Positions 17,233 to 26,224 of a stretch of DNA of 64,000 nt are shown piece by piece (position 1 is the stretch's first letter; each line of letters opens with the position of its first letter). Under the pieces are notes generated by a model. That model made no database searches. It was given only the letters and a program-made list of their open reading frames with translations, and was not told the DNA's origin. This DNA comes from an uncultured Roseiflexus sp. (GTDB lineage: Bacteria; Chloroflexota; Chloroflexia; Chloroflexales; Roseiflexaceae), in the NCBI GenBank assembly GCA_937935075.1, contig CALGYB010000124.1, positions 26,918-90,917 on the forward strand. The letters are read 5' to 3'. Position numbers and translations under genes: made by a program.

Positions 17233-17604
17233 GAGATGAGCACTCATGGTCTCGCCGTGCTGTCCTGGCCCCTGGTCTATCGGCCTATGCACGACGCGCT
17301 GATCGAAGACTCCCTCGCTACTGCCGAAACATGACTTGCATAGGCGCCTCAAATCTAGCCCTGGTCGTTCTGGGTGCGTTTCCTTCGCCGGGTCATGTCA
17401 CGCGGTAAAGCATGCCCACAAGGAACGCCCGGTCATCGCTCGCAGGAGACGCCCGCGAGAACACGACCCTGAATCGCAACGTTTGGCAACCTGGACAATC
17501 AAAGATGTGGAGCGGCGGACGTTGGCTTCGACAGGCTCAGCCAACGTCCGTTGCAAGACGGTCAATGATTGTGCAACATCTGGTTGATCGCTCTATGAGG
17601 CTCA
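17233..17604. other. Non-coding flank of the island with relic sequence and a hairpin insertion
   Basis: No gene. About 17500-17610 is an inverted copy of about 11383-11490. The hairpin at 17517-17549 has 12-bp arms (CGGACGTTGGCT) around the core TCGACAGGCTC and is in orientation B relative to its flanks. On the minus strand a fragment with CPGC (FDCPGCQTLRF) is visible but has no start. Confidence 0.55.
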
Positions 17605-18666
17605 TCACCGTGGAATGAAATCGGTCTCCGGTTCCAGGCTGCGCACAAACGCAGCAATCAGGTGCGCAGCATGCTCAACGTCGCTCAGGTCGATCATTTC
17701 GTTCGGCGAGTGCATGTACCGATTCGGGATCGAGATGACGCCGACAGCGACGCCGCTGCGCGAGACATGGATGGCATCGGCGTCGGTGCCGGTGGAGCGC
17801 GGGTTGATCTGCACGCTGTACGGAATGCCTTCACGCTCGGCAATCGCCACGAGCATGTCGTACACGACGGGGCTGTTGGCAGAACCGCGCGATAGCACCG
17901 GCCCGCCACCCAGTCGCACATTCCCGTACTGCTTCCGATCCGCATTGGGATGATCGGTTGCAAAGGTCACATCCACGGCAATCGCCGCCTGCGGCTCGAA
18001 ACTGAACGCTGCGGTGCGAGCGCCCGCAAACGTAATTTCTTCCTGCGCGGTCGCCACGGCTGCCACCGTCGCGCGCGGACGGTCGTGCGCCAGCAGGCGC
18101 AATGCCTCCAACACGGTAAACGCGCCGATCCGGTCATCGATGCTGCGCGAGACGATCTTGCCCCCCGGCAAGTCGTAGATCGGCGCATCGATCACTCCGG
18201 CGTCGCCGACGCGCACCAGCGCCTCGGCCTCCGCCCGGCTCGCTGCGCCAATGTCGATCCAGAGGTCCTCGATCTTGCTCGCTTTTTCCCGTTCCTCGGA
18301 TTTCATCTGGTGGATGGGCTTCTTCCCAATCACGCCGATCACATCACCGGAGCGCCCCAGCAACCGTACCCGCTGCCCGACGAGCACCTGCGGGTCCCAC
18401 CCGCCGACCGGCGCAAACCAGAGGAAGCCATTGTCGTCAATGGAACTTACCATTACCCCGATCTCATCGATATGCCCGGCGAGCAGCACACGCGGCGCGC
18501 CCCCTTCGAGCACGGCATACGAACTGCCGCGCACATCGGCATAGACCCGGTCGGCAAACGTTTCGGCTTCATACCGCCAGACGCGCCCGGCGGCGACTTC
18601 GTCGCCGGAAGGACCGGGAGTGGCGAGCAGGCGCTTCAGGAAGGCAAGTGAGTGGTCATTCATCAT
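17605..18666 (-). CDS. M42 family aminopeptidase (glutamyl aminopeptidase/FrvX type)
   Basis: 353 residues, normal for M42. Cytoplasmic co-catalytic metallopeptidases that form tetrahedral dodecamers and trim peptides. Metal ligands and catalytic residues are visible: AGHIDEIG near residue 64, SIDDRIGA near 180, the AQEE pair near 212, VDVTFATD near 235, and HSPNEMIDL near 326. The start is MMNDHSLAFLKRLL, giving the usual LxxLL-type N-terminus and TPGPSGDE motif. It stands alone, with non-coding DNA on both sides. Substrate preference cannot be read from the sequence. Confidence 0.92.
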   Translation of the reverse strand: MMNDHSLAFLKRLLATPGPSGDEVAAGRVWRYEAETFADRVYADVRGSSYAVLEGGAPRVLLAGHIDEIGVMVSSIDDNGFLWFAPVGGWDPQVLVGQRVRLLGRSGDVIGVIGKKPIHQMKSEEREKASKIEDLWIDIGAASRAEAEALVRVGDAGVIDAPIYDLPGGKIVSRSIDDRIGAFTVLEALRLLAHDRPRATVAAVATAQEEITFAGARTAAFSFEPQAAIAVDVTFATDHPNADRKQYGNVRLGGGPVLSRGSANSPVVYDMLVAIAEREGIPYSVQINPRSTGTDADAIHVSRSGVAVGVISIPNRYMHSPNEMIDLSDVEHAAHLIAAFVRSLEPETDFIPR

Positions 18667-18950
18667 CGTTCCTCGATAGTCTCAGACAACCATACTCTCT
18701 AATTGTAACGCACATACCCCTTCCCGGAGCGAGGAATGAAGAGAAGTCAAAAGTGAGCGGAAGGCGCGCTGCACCAGGACAGGCGATGCCGGGACTGAAC
18801 GGCGGTGGCGGAGAATCCTTTACACCAGGGATGGGGTGGGATATACTACACGGCTGCCCGGCGAATCTGGTCATGAGCATATGCGCAAAGCCCGCATTGA
18901 ACCTGAATCCTTTATCAGGAGGAGCAACTGAACGATGGGGATGACGATTG

Positions 18951-19253
18951 ATGAAGCCGATACGCTTCTCGCGCCACGTGAGCGAACGACTGCATGATCG
19001 CAGCGCAACGGAGGAAGAGGTGATCGAGACGATCAGAACGATGCCTTGGACGTCGGCAGGGACACGGCGCTTTGAATGCCAGGCAGTGGCTCAGCAGCCC
19101 CGACGGGACGTGCTCAGCGAGGGCTTGCGCCCGCAGCGCCCTGGCAGTGTTGTACGAATGACCGCGCATGAGTATGCGCTGCTACGCAGAACCGTATGCC
19201 TGAAACGCAGCGTCGTGCCGTGCGCTGGGGAAAGCAAGGTTCTCTCCTCATGA
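18951..19253 (+). pseudogene. DUF4258-like gene fragment, truncated by a dispersed repeat
   Basis: The first roughly 44 residues (MKPIRFSRHVSERLHDRSAT, then EEEVIETIRTMPW) match the N-terminal half of DUF4258 proteins, small proteins often in toxin-antitoxin settings. From about 19080 the sequence becomes a dispersed repeat also found at 47862-47955, and the family's C-terminal half is missing. The ORF continues by chance. Ribosome site AGGAGGAG lies upstream. Confidence 0.55.
19083..19170 (+). repeat. Dispersed repeat, copy 1
   Basis: Includes GCGAGGGCTT-CGCCCGCAGCGCC and GTACGAATGACCGC, closely matching 47868-47955. The element interrupts the DUF4258-like gene. Confidence 0.6.
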
Positions 19254-19310
19254 CCCGGCGATAGAAGAACCATCAACAACAACACCCAACATTGTCTGAA
19301 AGGAACATCT

Positions 19311-20363
19311 ATGCGCCTGACGAACATGATCACTGCTGTCGATTTGCACGCCTGCGGCGAACCAGGACGAGTCATCATCGGCGGAGTGCTGGACGTGCCG
19401 GGACGAACCATGTTCGAGAAGATGAAATACTTCGAGAAGCACCACGATAACATCCGTATGCGTCTGTTGCGCGAGCCTCGCGGGTATCCTGCTCTATGCG
19501 CAAATGTCATCCTGCCGCCGGCGCACCCCGAAGCACAGGCCGGCTTTATCATTATGGAGCAGGCGGAATATCCCCCCATGTCAGGAACGAATACCATCTG
19601 CGTTGCCACTACCCTGCTGGAAACGGGCATGTTGCCAATGACTGAGCCGGTCACGGAGTTCATTCTGGAAGCCCCTGCCGGTTTGATCGGGGTCAAAGCG
19701 GAATGTTACGATGGAAAAGTGACGCGAGTGACATTTCGTAACGTGCCAGCATTCACCGTTCATCTGGACGTGAGCGTCGAAGTGCCGCGCTTAGGAACGG
19801 TCAAAGTTGATGTGGCCTGGGGCGGCATGTTCTACGTCATCGCGGATGCTTCCCAATTCGGATTGCGCCTGACGCCTGATGAAGGACGGGATATCACCCG
19901 CATCAGCGAAATGATCAGGGCCGCGACCCGTGAACAGTATCCGGTCGTTCATCCAGACAACCCGGAAATCGTGGGGCCGACAATCTCCCAGCTTTCTGGT
20001 CCGCCTGCTCATCCACAGGCCCATTACAAAAACGTGGTCACGCTTTCCACAGGCACATTTGATTGGAACAATCCTTCCACCTGGACCGGCGTAATCGACC
20101 GTTCTCCCTGCGGCACCGGCACATCGGCCAAAATGGCGACCCTCTACGCGCGTGGACAGTTAGGGCTGCACACCGATTTTTATCATGAAGGCATTCTTGG
20201 TACGCTGTTTACCGGACGATTGGTTGAGGAGACGCAGGTAGGACCATACAAAGCGGTAGTGTCTACCATCAGCGGCACGGCCTGGATTACCGCCATTAAC
20301 CAGTTTGTTGTGGATCCGTCCGACCCATATCCCAATGGATTTACTGTCGGCGATATCTGGTAA
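19311..20363 (+). CDS. Proline racemase-family enzyme with Ser/Cys active-site pair
   Basis: 350 residues. Family segments are DLHACGEPGRVIIGG near residue 11, MSGTNTICVATTLLETG near 90 and DRSPCGTGTSAKMA near 263. The two catalytic positions are Ser91 and Cys267; true proline racemases and 4-hydroxyproline epimerases have Cys at both, and trans-3-hydroxyproline dehydratases have Cys with Thr. The Ser/Cys class has been linked to hydroxyproline metabolism with varied activity. So the enzyme probably acts on proline or hydroxyproline in the cytoplasm, with reaction undecided. Ribosome site GAAAGGAAC precedes the ATG. The gene stands alone. Confidence 0.85.
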   Translation: MRLTNMITAVDLHACGEPGRVIIGGVLDVPGRTMFEKMKYFEKHHDNIRMRLLREPRGYPALCANVILPPAHPEAQAGFIIMEQAEYPPMSGTNTICVATTLLETGMLPMTEPVTEFILEAPAGLIGVKAECYDGKVTRVTFRNVPAFTVHLDVSVEVPRLGTVKVDVAWGGMFYVIADASQFGLRLTPDEGRDITRISEMIRAATREQYPVVHPDNPEIVGPTISQLSGPPAHPQAHYKNVVTLSTGTFDWNNPSTWTGVIDRSPCGTGTSAKMATLYARGQLGLHTDFYHEGILGTLFTGRLVEETQVGPYKAVVSTISGTAWITAINQFVVDPSDPYPNGFTVGDIW

Positions 20364-20400
20364 AAGTCGGGGGAGGCGCATGAACCGACATTCTCGCCGC

Positions 20401-21552
20401 TCACCTGATCGCGTGCGGCAACGGTCCCTCAACCGACAGTTCCGCCCGCTGCCGGTCGAAGATCTGGCGCGCCTGATCGAGACGGCGTGTAGCATCCGCC
20501 ATGGTGAGCGCCGCGCGGTTGGCGTCTTCGGCGCGAAAGCCGCTGTAGAACGCCAGCATGTGGTCGAGCGCCGTCAGTTCCAGCTCCAGCCCCTGCAGAT
20601 AAAGCGCATGCGCCTCTGCGAGCGTTTCCGGCGGTTCGAGTGCGGCGATGACGGCGTATGCCTGCTCGATCTCATCCCGCAGCCGCTGCGCCGATGTCGC
20701 ATGGACAATCGACGATCCGCCAGGGCGACTCGTCGCGTTGCGGTATGACTCGACCGCGCCGCGCAGCCGGGCGCGTGGTTCTTCGAGCCGGCTGAGGTAT
20801 GCCAGCGCCGCCGCTTCGCGCTCGGCTGCCGGTGCTACTTCGAGGATCGCCGGAACAGCAGGAAGCGGAGCAGCCGCATCGTCCAACATCTGTGCCTGTG
20901 GTTCGGCAGCGCTCACCCGCTGCGCCAACTCCGCCGCGATGAGCGCCTCGTTCCGTTCAACGGCAGCGCGAAGCGCATAATTGAGCGCAAGCGTCAGCAG
21001 CAGCAGCAAGATCGGCATACTCCAGAGCAGGGCGCGCGCTCGCCCCATCTCCTGGCGCGAATGGCGCCAGCCCACCCACCAGGAGTCGGCATGATCGGAC
21101 GAAGGCCCCGATTGCCGGATGAAACGGTGGAATGCTCCAGCCATTCGCGCCCGCCACGAAACCGGCGCGTCCTGCGTCTTGTCATCAGTCGAAGAGTCAT
21201 CAGAGGCAACCAATGGGACGGTCGGCGCCACACGCGCAAACGGGGCATGGATAGCGGCATCGTCGTCACGCAGCAACTGACGGCTCTTCAGCCATTCCAG
21301 CCCGCGTTGCGCACGCTCGTTGTGCGGATTGATCGCCAGCGCCGAACGCAGACAGAATGCGATCTCCTGCGGATCATCGAGAACGCCGGAAAGCCACAAC
21401 CACCCCATTTCGTGCTGCGGATCGAGTTGGACGACACGCGACAGCAGCACCGCCGCCAGGCGTCGTTGCCCGCCGCGCGCCGCCGCCACTCCACGCACAA
21501 AGAGTTGCGCCGCCTCGCGCTCGTTCGCTTTGATCTCCGACTTGATCATCAA
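20401..21552 (-). CDS. Membrane protein with N-terminal TPR-like region
   Basis: 383 residues. Residues about 10-95 are TPR-like helices (AAVLLSRVVQLDPQHEMGWLWLSGVL, then CLRSALAINPHNERAQRGLEWL). A single membrane helix ALLWSMPILLLLLTLALNYAL lies near residues 178-198, and the C-terminal 180 residues are Ala/Glu/Arg-rich helices, probably extracellular coiled coil. Its ATG overlaps the stop of the GH18 gene (ATGA), so the two are translationally coupled and may work together at the envelope. No enzymatic motif seen. Confidence 0.65.
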   Translation of the reverse strand: MMIKSEIKANEREAAQLFVRGVAAARGGQRRLAAVLLSRVVQLDPQHEMGWLWLSGVLDDPQEIAFCLRSALAINPHNERAQRGLEWLKSRQLLRDDDAAIHAPFARVAPTVPLVASDDSSTDDKTQDAPVSWRARMAGAFHRFIRQSGPSSDHADSWWVGWRHSRQEMGRARALLWSMPILLLLLTLALNYALRAAVERNEALIAAELAQRVSAAEPQAQMLDDAAAPLPAVPAILEVAPAAEREAAALAYLSRLEEPRARLRGAVESYRNATSRPGGSSIVHATSAQRLRDEIEQAYAVIAALEPPETLAEAHALYLQGLELELTALDHMLAFYSGFRAEDANRAALTMADATRRLDQARQIFDRQRAELSVEGPLPHAIR

Positions 21553-22838
21553 TGCTCCGGCAACAGGCGACTCAACACCCGCTGCGATTCATACGGGTCT
21601 TGCAGCAGTCGGGTGCGAATGATCTCCCAATTGCGCGGGTCCTCGCCGCCGAGCCGCCAGATCGCAATCCCTGCCAGATCGAGTTCCTGCACCAGGCGCA
21701 GTTTTGCGTCGAGACCGCTGCTTGTGGCGAACCAGACTTCGCGTCGCCCTTCGGTGCGCGAACTATAGGTGATCCAGTTTTCCTGCACCAGACCGTTCTG
21801 ATTGCTCTCCATCAGATTGACCGACAGGCGATACGTTTGAATAATCTCATTGATCATCGCCCACGTCTGCCCACGCGCATTGCCGCCGCCGTCGCGGGGC
21901 CAGTTGTAGCCGTAGAACGGCACCCCGATCACCACCTTCGCCGGATCGACGACCGTCACCGCATAGCGCGCCACTCGTTCCACCCAGTACACCGGCGCCA
22001 CCGGGCCAGGACCGCCGCCGCGCCAGTGGTAGTCGTAGGTCATGATCCGCAGCCGATCGACCACCTGACCGATGACCGCCCAATCCTGGAACCCTCCCAG
22101 CCCGCAGTAATCGCAATCTTTGGCGTGAACGGCGACCGTGAGCAGTTTGCCGTGCGCGTGGAGCGCGTCTGCCAGTTCCAGAATGAAGGCGCTGTAGTCA
22201 GCGCGCAGGCTGCTGCTCAGAAACTCATAATCGATGTCGATCCCGTCATAGCCGTAGGTCAACACTTCATCGACGATCTGCTGCACGTGGTATGAGCGCA
22301 GACGTGGATTGCGCAGAATGCCCGGCACCGGGTCCTCGCCGGTGACAACGTTATGGACGGTTGGGATCACGAGCACGTTTTTGCTATGCGCCAGTTCGAC
22401 CAGCGTGCGATCGCGCGCCTCACGCCCGAAGCGCAGCCCGCCGCCGGGCGACGGCGAGTACCAGAAAGGGCTGATCTCATCGAGAATATCGGCATTCGCC
22501 TCGAACGACTCGCGATTTTCGGAACCGAACGAATTGGGGAGCCAGGCAGCGATATAGCGCCCGGTCTTGGGATGGAACCAGCCATCTGCGGGGGGGGGGT
22601 CCGGCGCGACTGTCGCTGCATCATTCGTCGGAGCGGAAGGGATGAGTGTTGGCGCTGGCGCTGCATCGGCAGGCGCAACGGTTGCCGCAGGCGCGAGCGT
22701 AGGGGTTGGAAACACCGGCGGCTCGGTGGCGCGCCGGGCGAGGCTTACGGTATCGACGACCAGCCATGCCCAGACGATCAACGACACCGCGTAGATCGAT
22801 GTTGATAGCGGTGATGAAAAGAAGTGTCGCATGACCAC
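21549..22838 (-). CDS. GH18-family glycosyl hydrolase (YaaH/chitinase-like), membrane-anchored
   Basis: 429 residues. An N-terminal membrane segment (about 12-33) is followed by a Pro/Ala/Thr linker to residue 85, then a GH18 barrel. The catalytic DxxDxDxE motif is DGIDIDYE, with Glu205 as acid. Conserved barrel pieces include RIMTYDYHWRG, VVIGVPFYGYNW and the closing GIAIWRLGGEDP, as in spore-cortex YaaH-type proteins. Likely cleaves N-acetylglucosamine-containing polymers outside the cell. The start lies 21 bp after the zincin gene, suggesting one operon with the TPR gene. Confidence 0.85.
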   Translation of the reverse strand: MVMRHFFSSPLSTSIYAVSLIVWAWLVVDTVSLARRATEPPVFPTPTLAPAATVAPADAAPAPTLIPSAPTNDAATVAPDPPPADGWFHPKTGRYIAAWLPNSFGSENRESFEANADILDEISPFWYSPSPGGGLRFGREARDRTLVELAHSKNVLVIPTVHNVVTGEDPVPGILRNPRLRSYHVQQIVDEVLTYGYDGIDIDYEFLSSSLRADYSAFILELADALHAHGKLLTVAVHAKDCDYCGLGGFQDWAVIGQVVDRLRIMTYDYHWRGGGPGPVAPVYWVERVARYAVTVVDPAKVVIGVPFYGYNWPRDGGGNARGQTWAMINEIIQTYRLSVNLMESNQNGLVQENWITYSSRTEGRREVWFATSSGLDAKLRLVQELDLAGIAIWRLGGEDPRNWEIIRTRLLQDPYESQRVLSRLLPEH

Positions 22839-22859
22839 ATAATAGCGAAGATCATTCGC

Positions 22860-23225
22860 TCAGTAGGCGTCCAGTTCATGGAGTCGTTCATCGCTGATGC
22901 CAAAAAAGTGGGCAATTTCGTGCAGCAATGTGCGCCGCACTTCTTCGCGCAACGCATCGCGGGAAGGGAAATCGCGCACCAGCGGCGCCTGAAAAATCGT
23001 GATGACATCCGGGAGAAGCGGTTCGCCGCCGGCGCGTTCGGTGAGCGGCACGCCCTCGTACAGACCATAGACCGTCTGCCAGGGGCGCAAGCCAAGTGCG
23101 CGCCGTTGCTCGCGCGAAGGGCGCGCTTCGATGCGCACCTCGACATTGTTCAGATAGCGGGCAAATTCAGGCGGCAGCGAGTCGAGCGCCTCGACAACGA
23201 TTGCACTGAAGGTTTCGCGGTCCAT
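22860..23225 (-). CDS. Small zincin-like metallopeptidase family protein
   Basis: 121 residues. The motif HEIAHFFGISDERLHEL near the C-terminus is the HExxHxxGxxD/E zinc-binding signature of the minimal zincin family (Pfam zincin_1 type). The N-terminal helix FSAIVVEALDSLPPEFARYL and LPDVITIFQAPL are also typical. Cytoplasmic; substrate unknown. MDRETF was chosen as start because GGAAG stands five bases before it; a longer ORF begins 36 bp earlier. First gene before GH18 and the TPR protein. Confidence 0.8.
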   Translation of the reverse strand: MDRETFSAIVVEALDSLPPEFARYLNNVEVRIEARPSREQRRALGLRPWQTVYGLYEGVPLTERAGGEPLLPDVITIFQAPLVRDFPSRDALREEVRRTLLHEIAHFFGISDERLHELDAY

Positions 23226-23350
23226 ACGCTTCCATCGCCCCAAAACAACATTCCCAGGCATTATACGCGGGCGATGGAACCGGCGTCAAGGGTTTTTCCT
23301 GCAAATGAGGCAATTCAATGGCAAAGCGGCTGAGGTGATGGCGACACACA

Positions 23351-23944
23351 TCACGATGCCGCAATCGGTCGATGCGCCGGATGATCGGCGAGCGCCTCGG
23401 CAAGGCGCGCCAATCCCCGGTGCTGCAACGCCTTCACCGAACCCACCGTGCGCCCAAGCGACTCGGCAATCTCAGCAAGCGAGCGATCCTCATCGAAGCG
23501 TAGCCGCAGCACCAGGCGCTGATCGCGGGTCAGCACGCGCATCACGCTCTGAAGTTCGTGATACGCGATCCGGGAGATGACCGCCTCATCGGGCGGTTCG
23601 AGCGCCTGAGGCGTGCTCTCGTCCAGCGGAACCGATGGCCGCCGCCGCGCCTGACGCAGCATGTCCATCGTTCGTGCATAGGCAATGCGGTAGAGCCAGG
23701 CAGAGAAGGGCCAGCCGCGATCTTCGTAGCGATGCAGCCCTTCCAGCATCTTGACGAAGACATCGCTGCACACATCTTCGGCGAGCGCCGGATCACCCAG
23801 GCGCGACGCAATGTACCGGCAGACCTGCGGCGCATAGCGTTCGTACAACAGGCTGATTGCATCGGCGTCGCCAGCTTTGGCGCGCGCAATAATATGCGCC
23901 TCACTCTCGCTGTGGTTGTCGGTTGGTGCAGATGGGTACGCCAT
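23351..23944 (-). CDS. ECF-type RNA polymerase sigma factor
   Basis: 197 residues. Region 2 runs from about residue 17 to 90 (DAISLLYERYAPQVCRYIASR, AEDVCSDVFVKML, FSAWLYRIAYARTMDMLR). Region 4 covers about 125-185 (LTRDQRLVLRLRFDEDRSLAEIAESLG, then VKALQHRGLARL). It directs RNA polymerase to a stress or envelope regulon. No anti-sigma gene is adjacent, so control may be by other means. The ATG with MAYPSAPTD was preferred over an ORF extended by 105 codons of low quality. The downstream genes on the same strand (zincin, GH18) begin 125 bp later. Confidence 0.9.
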   Translation of the reverse strand: MAYPSAPTDNHSESEAHIIARAKAGDADAISLLYERYAPQVCRYIASRLGDPALAEDVCSDVFVKMLEGLHRYEDRGWPFSAWLYRIAYARTMDMLRQARRRPSVPLDESTPQALEPPDEAVISRIAYHELQSVMRVLTRDQRLVLRLRFDEDRSLAEIAESLGRTVGSVKALQHRGLARLAEALADHPAHRPIAAS

Positions 23945-24475
23945 CGTCTGCCTCTTCACAATCCATTGACATGCTGCTGACCGAGTGAGATCGGAAACCT
24001 GTGACACGCTGCTGAAGTCGCAATCAGTGTACGCAGCCAAGATGAAATGATCGTGTCTCATCCACACCTTGTGCTGACTCTCGTGGATGCGGAAATGTGC
24101 GGAGGCTTCACTACTTTCCGCGTTTATATGCGCCCTTATACCCCATTCCAATGCCAGATCTGCATGTGCTGGCAGATGTCCCGCGAGGATTGGTTTATTT
24201 GGTTCGCAAATACGAACCCTCGACGAACAATCATAGATAACGCTACGACACAGGGTCATAATGAATGTTTGTTCACGGTGCGTTCATCGTATCCCCGGCT
24301 CACCAGAATATTACCGATCCTTAACCCATTTTTAGTCATGAGGGGGTAAAATATCTGTTACCATAAACAGTACCGAAGACGAAAGCAACCGAATGACCCT
24401 TCTGGCATCTTTCGCGGACAGCGTCATCAGCGAAGGATGGCGGTTGGGCGGTTCTACCCGGAAAGTGAAATTGTC
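23945..24475. promoter_or_regulatory. 530-bp intergenic region between divergent sigma factor and phoU; possible Pho box
   Basis: No gene. Before phoU, GTTCA occurs at 24271 and again at 24282, an exact 11-bp period as in Pho boxes, followed by a TTAACC and a TAAAAT at about 24345. The 11-bp repeat is the only support and it is short. The rest shows no structure I can name. Confidence 0.3.
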
Positions 24476-25132
24476 ATGCGAGATCATTACCTGAAACAAC
24501 TGCAATTGGTGCACGATGACCTGCTCCGTATGGGAAGCCGGGTGGAACATCAACTTGCCGACGCCATCAAAGCGCTGGATCGCCTGGACGTGGTGCTGGC
24601 GCACGAGGTGATTGCGCGCGACCGTGAGGTCGATGCTGCGCGCATTGCTATCGATGAGCGCGTCTTTGAATTGATTGCCACGCAGCAACCGGTCGCCTCC
24701 GACCTGCGCAGCCTGCTGGCAGCCGTTGCCATCGCGGGCGAACTGGAGCGCGCTGCCGATTACGCCAAAGGGATCGCCAAGAAAGTCGAGCGCAGTCTGC
24801 ACTCGCCGGCGATTATCGAGGCGCCCCTCGAACTCCACCGCCTGGGAACGCTGGCGCAGAACATGCTGTATACCTGCCTGGATGCGTTCGTGCAACTCGA
24901 TGTAACGCTGGCGCGCTCGCTCGGCGAGCGGGATCAGGAGATCGATGCGCTGGAAGATCGGGTGGTCGAGATGCTGAAAGAGGTCGCGCGTCAGGAGCCG
25001 AACAAGCTTGATTGCGCATTGCTCCTGATCGATACCGCTCACGTGCTGGAACGTCTCGCCGACCGAACAACCAATATTGCGGAACGGGTCATTTTCATCG
25101 CCACAGCAAAGGCGGAGGAAATCAACCCATGA
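24476..25132 (+). CDS. phoU: Phosphate signalling protein PhoU
   Basis: 218 residues, the family length, all helical. Two PhoU repeats of three helices each are visible; metal-binding type E/DxxxD motifs occur as RVEHQLADAIKAL, GELERAADYAKGI near residue 90 and VLERLADRTTNIAE near 190. PhoU links phosphate transport by PstSCAB to the sensor PhoR and represses the Pho regulon when phosphate is ample. No pst or phoR/phoB genes are adjacent here. The ATG at 24476 starts the canonical MRDHYLKQL; an earlier ATG adds 13 residues. Its stop overlaps the acylphosphatase start. Confidence 0.93.
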   Translation: MRDHYLKQLQLVHDDLLRMGSRVEHQLADAIKALDRLDVVLAHEVIARDREVDAARIAIDERVFELIATQQPVASDLRSLLAAVAIAGELERAADYAKGIAKKVERSLHSPAIIEAPLELHRLGTLAQNMLYTCLDAFVQLDVTLARSLGERDQEIDALEDRVVEMLKEVARQEPNKLDCALLLIDTAHVLERLADRTTNIAERVIFIATAKAEEINP

Positions 25133-25410
25133 TCACCATGGCTCGTGCCCATGTCTTCATCTCAGGCCGCGTGCAGGGGGTCAACTTTCGTGCCAACGCC
25201 CGCGCCTACGCCCGCGAAATTGGCGTCTCCGGCTGGGTGCGGAACCTGGAAGATGGACGGGTCGAGGCGGTCTTCGAGGGCGACCGCCTGGCAGTGCAGC
25301 GAATGGTCAGCTGGTGTTACAGCGGTCCCGCCCATGCCCGCGTCGACTCGGTCGATGTACAGTGGGAGAAGCCCACCGGCGAAGAACGCGAGTTTTCGAT
25401 TATCTGGTGA
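25129..25410 (+). CDS. acyP: Acylphosphatase
   Basis: 93 residues, standard size. The signature GRVQGVNFRANARAYA holds the catalytic arginine, and the second signature GWVRNLEDGRVEAVFEG holds the catalytic asparagine. It hydrolyses acyl phosphates such as acetyl phosphate. Start ATG overlaps the phoU stop (ATGA), so it is cotranslated with phoU; a second ATG lies nine bases later. The 3' end overlaps the convergent luciferase-like gene by 11 bp. Confidence 0.93.
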   Translation: MITMARAHVFISGRVQGVNFRANARAYAREIGVSGWVRNLEDGRVEAVFEGDRLAVQRMVSWCYSGPAHARVDSVDVQWEKPTGEEREFSIIW

Positions 25411-26224
25411 GATGCAGCGCCTGCGCCAGACGGCGGAAGTCTTCAACCGGAAAGGGTGCTGCAACATAGATCATGGCGCGCGTGAAACCCAGCGCCTGCC
25501 ACCGATCCAGCACAGTGCTCGGATCGGAGAGCAGGTCATGCCAGTCGGCATGCACTGAGAGATCGAAAGCGGCGCGGGTGCGTCCCGCCTCTGCCAACCC
25601 CTCGTCAAGCGCTGCGATCTGCGCGTCCAGTCGTGCATGATCGCGCCATTGCACGTTCAAACCATCGGCAAAACGCCCGGCAATCCGGCAGAGTCGCGTA
25701 CCGCGCGCTCCGACGATAAGCGGCGGGAGCGGTTGCGGCGGCGGCGCCACGATCGCGTCTGTGAGCCGATAGTAGCGCCCGTTGAAAGTAACCGGCTCGC
25801 CGCTCCAGAGTAACCGGATCACCTGCACTGCCTCGGCGACGCGCTCTGTCCGTTCGTTGAGCGTGCCCTGATCGATTCCAAACGCTTCCTGCTCCGGTTT
25901 CCACCCGCCGCCGCCAATCCCCAACTCGAACCGCCCCCGTGCAATCTCCTGCAACGTCGCAGCAATCTTCGCCAGGCGCCCCGGATGGCGGTTGAGATTG
26001 TTCGCCACCAGCGGACCCAGACGAATCTGCTGCGTCGCTTCGGCAAGCGCGGCTAATGCTGTCAGTCCTTCGATCACCGGCTCGCGCGGATCGTTCCAGG
26101 AAACGTAGTGATCCCACAGCCAGACCGAATCAAACCGCAGCACGTCGAGCAGACGGGCCGCTTCACGCACTTCGGCGTAGGAGACGCCGAATGTCCCCAG
26201 ACAAAAGCCTATCGGCAGCGTCAT
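25400..26224 (-). CDS. Luciferase-like (LLM) F420/flavin-dependent oxidoreductase
   Basis: 274 residues, one TIM barrel. Landmarks are SVWLWDHYV near residue 33, LGPLVANNLNRHPGRLAKIAATLQEIARGRFELGIGGGG near 70-107 and LIVGARGTRLCRIAGRFADGLN near 165-188, which fit the F420-dependent subgroup. The coenzyme cannot be decided from the sequence; Chloroflexota have F420 and FMN enzymes. Substrate unknown. The ATG start gives the usual PIGFCLGTFG strand. It stands alone on the minus strand and converges with acyP. Confidence 0.85.
   Translation of the reverse strand: MTLPIGFCLGTFGVSYAEVREAARLLDVLRFDSVWLWDHYVSWNDPREPVIEGLTALAALAEATQQIRLGPLVANNLNRHPGRLAKIAATLQEIARGRFELGIGGGGWKPEQEAFGIDQGTLNERTERVAEAVQVIRLLWSGEPVTFNGRYYRLTDAIVAPPPQPLPPLIVGARGTRLCRIAGRFADGLNVQWRDHARLDAQIAALDEGLAEAGRTRAAFDLSVHADWHDLLSDPSTVLDRWQALGFTRAMIYVAAPFPVEDFRRLAQALHLTR

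Noticed and set aside
18667..18950. Small gene or RNA between the M42 peptidase and the DUF4258 fragment
   Set aside because: The short ORFs have no ribosome site and no coherent structure is visible.
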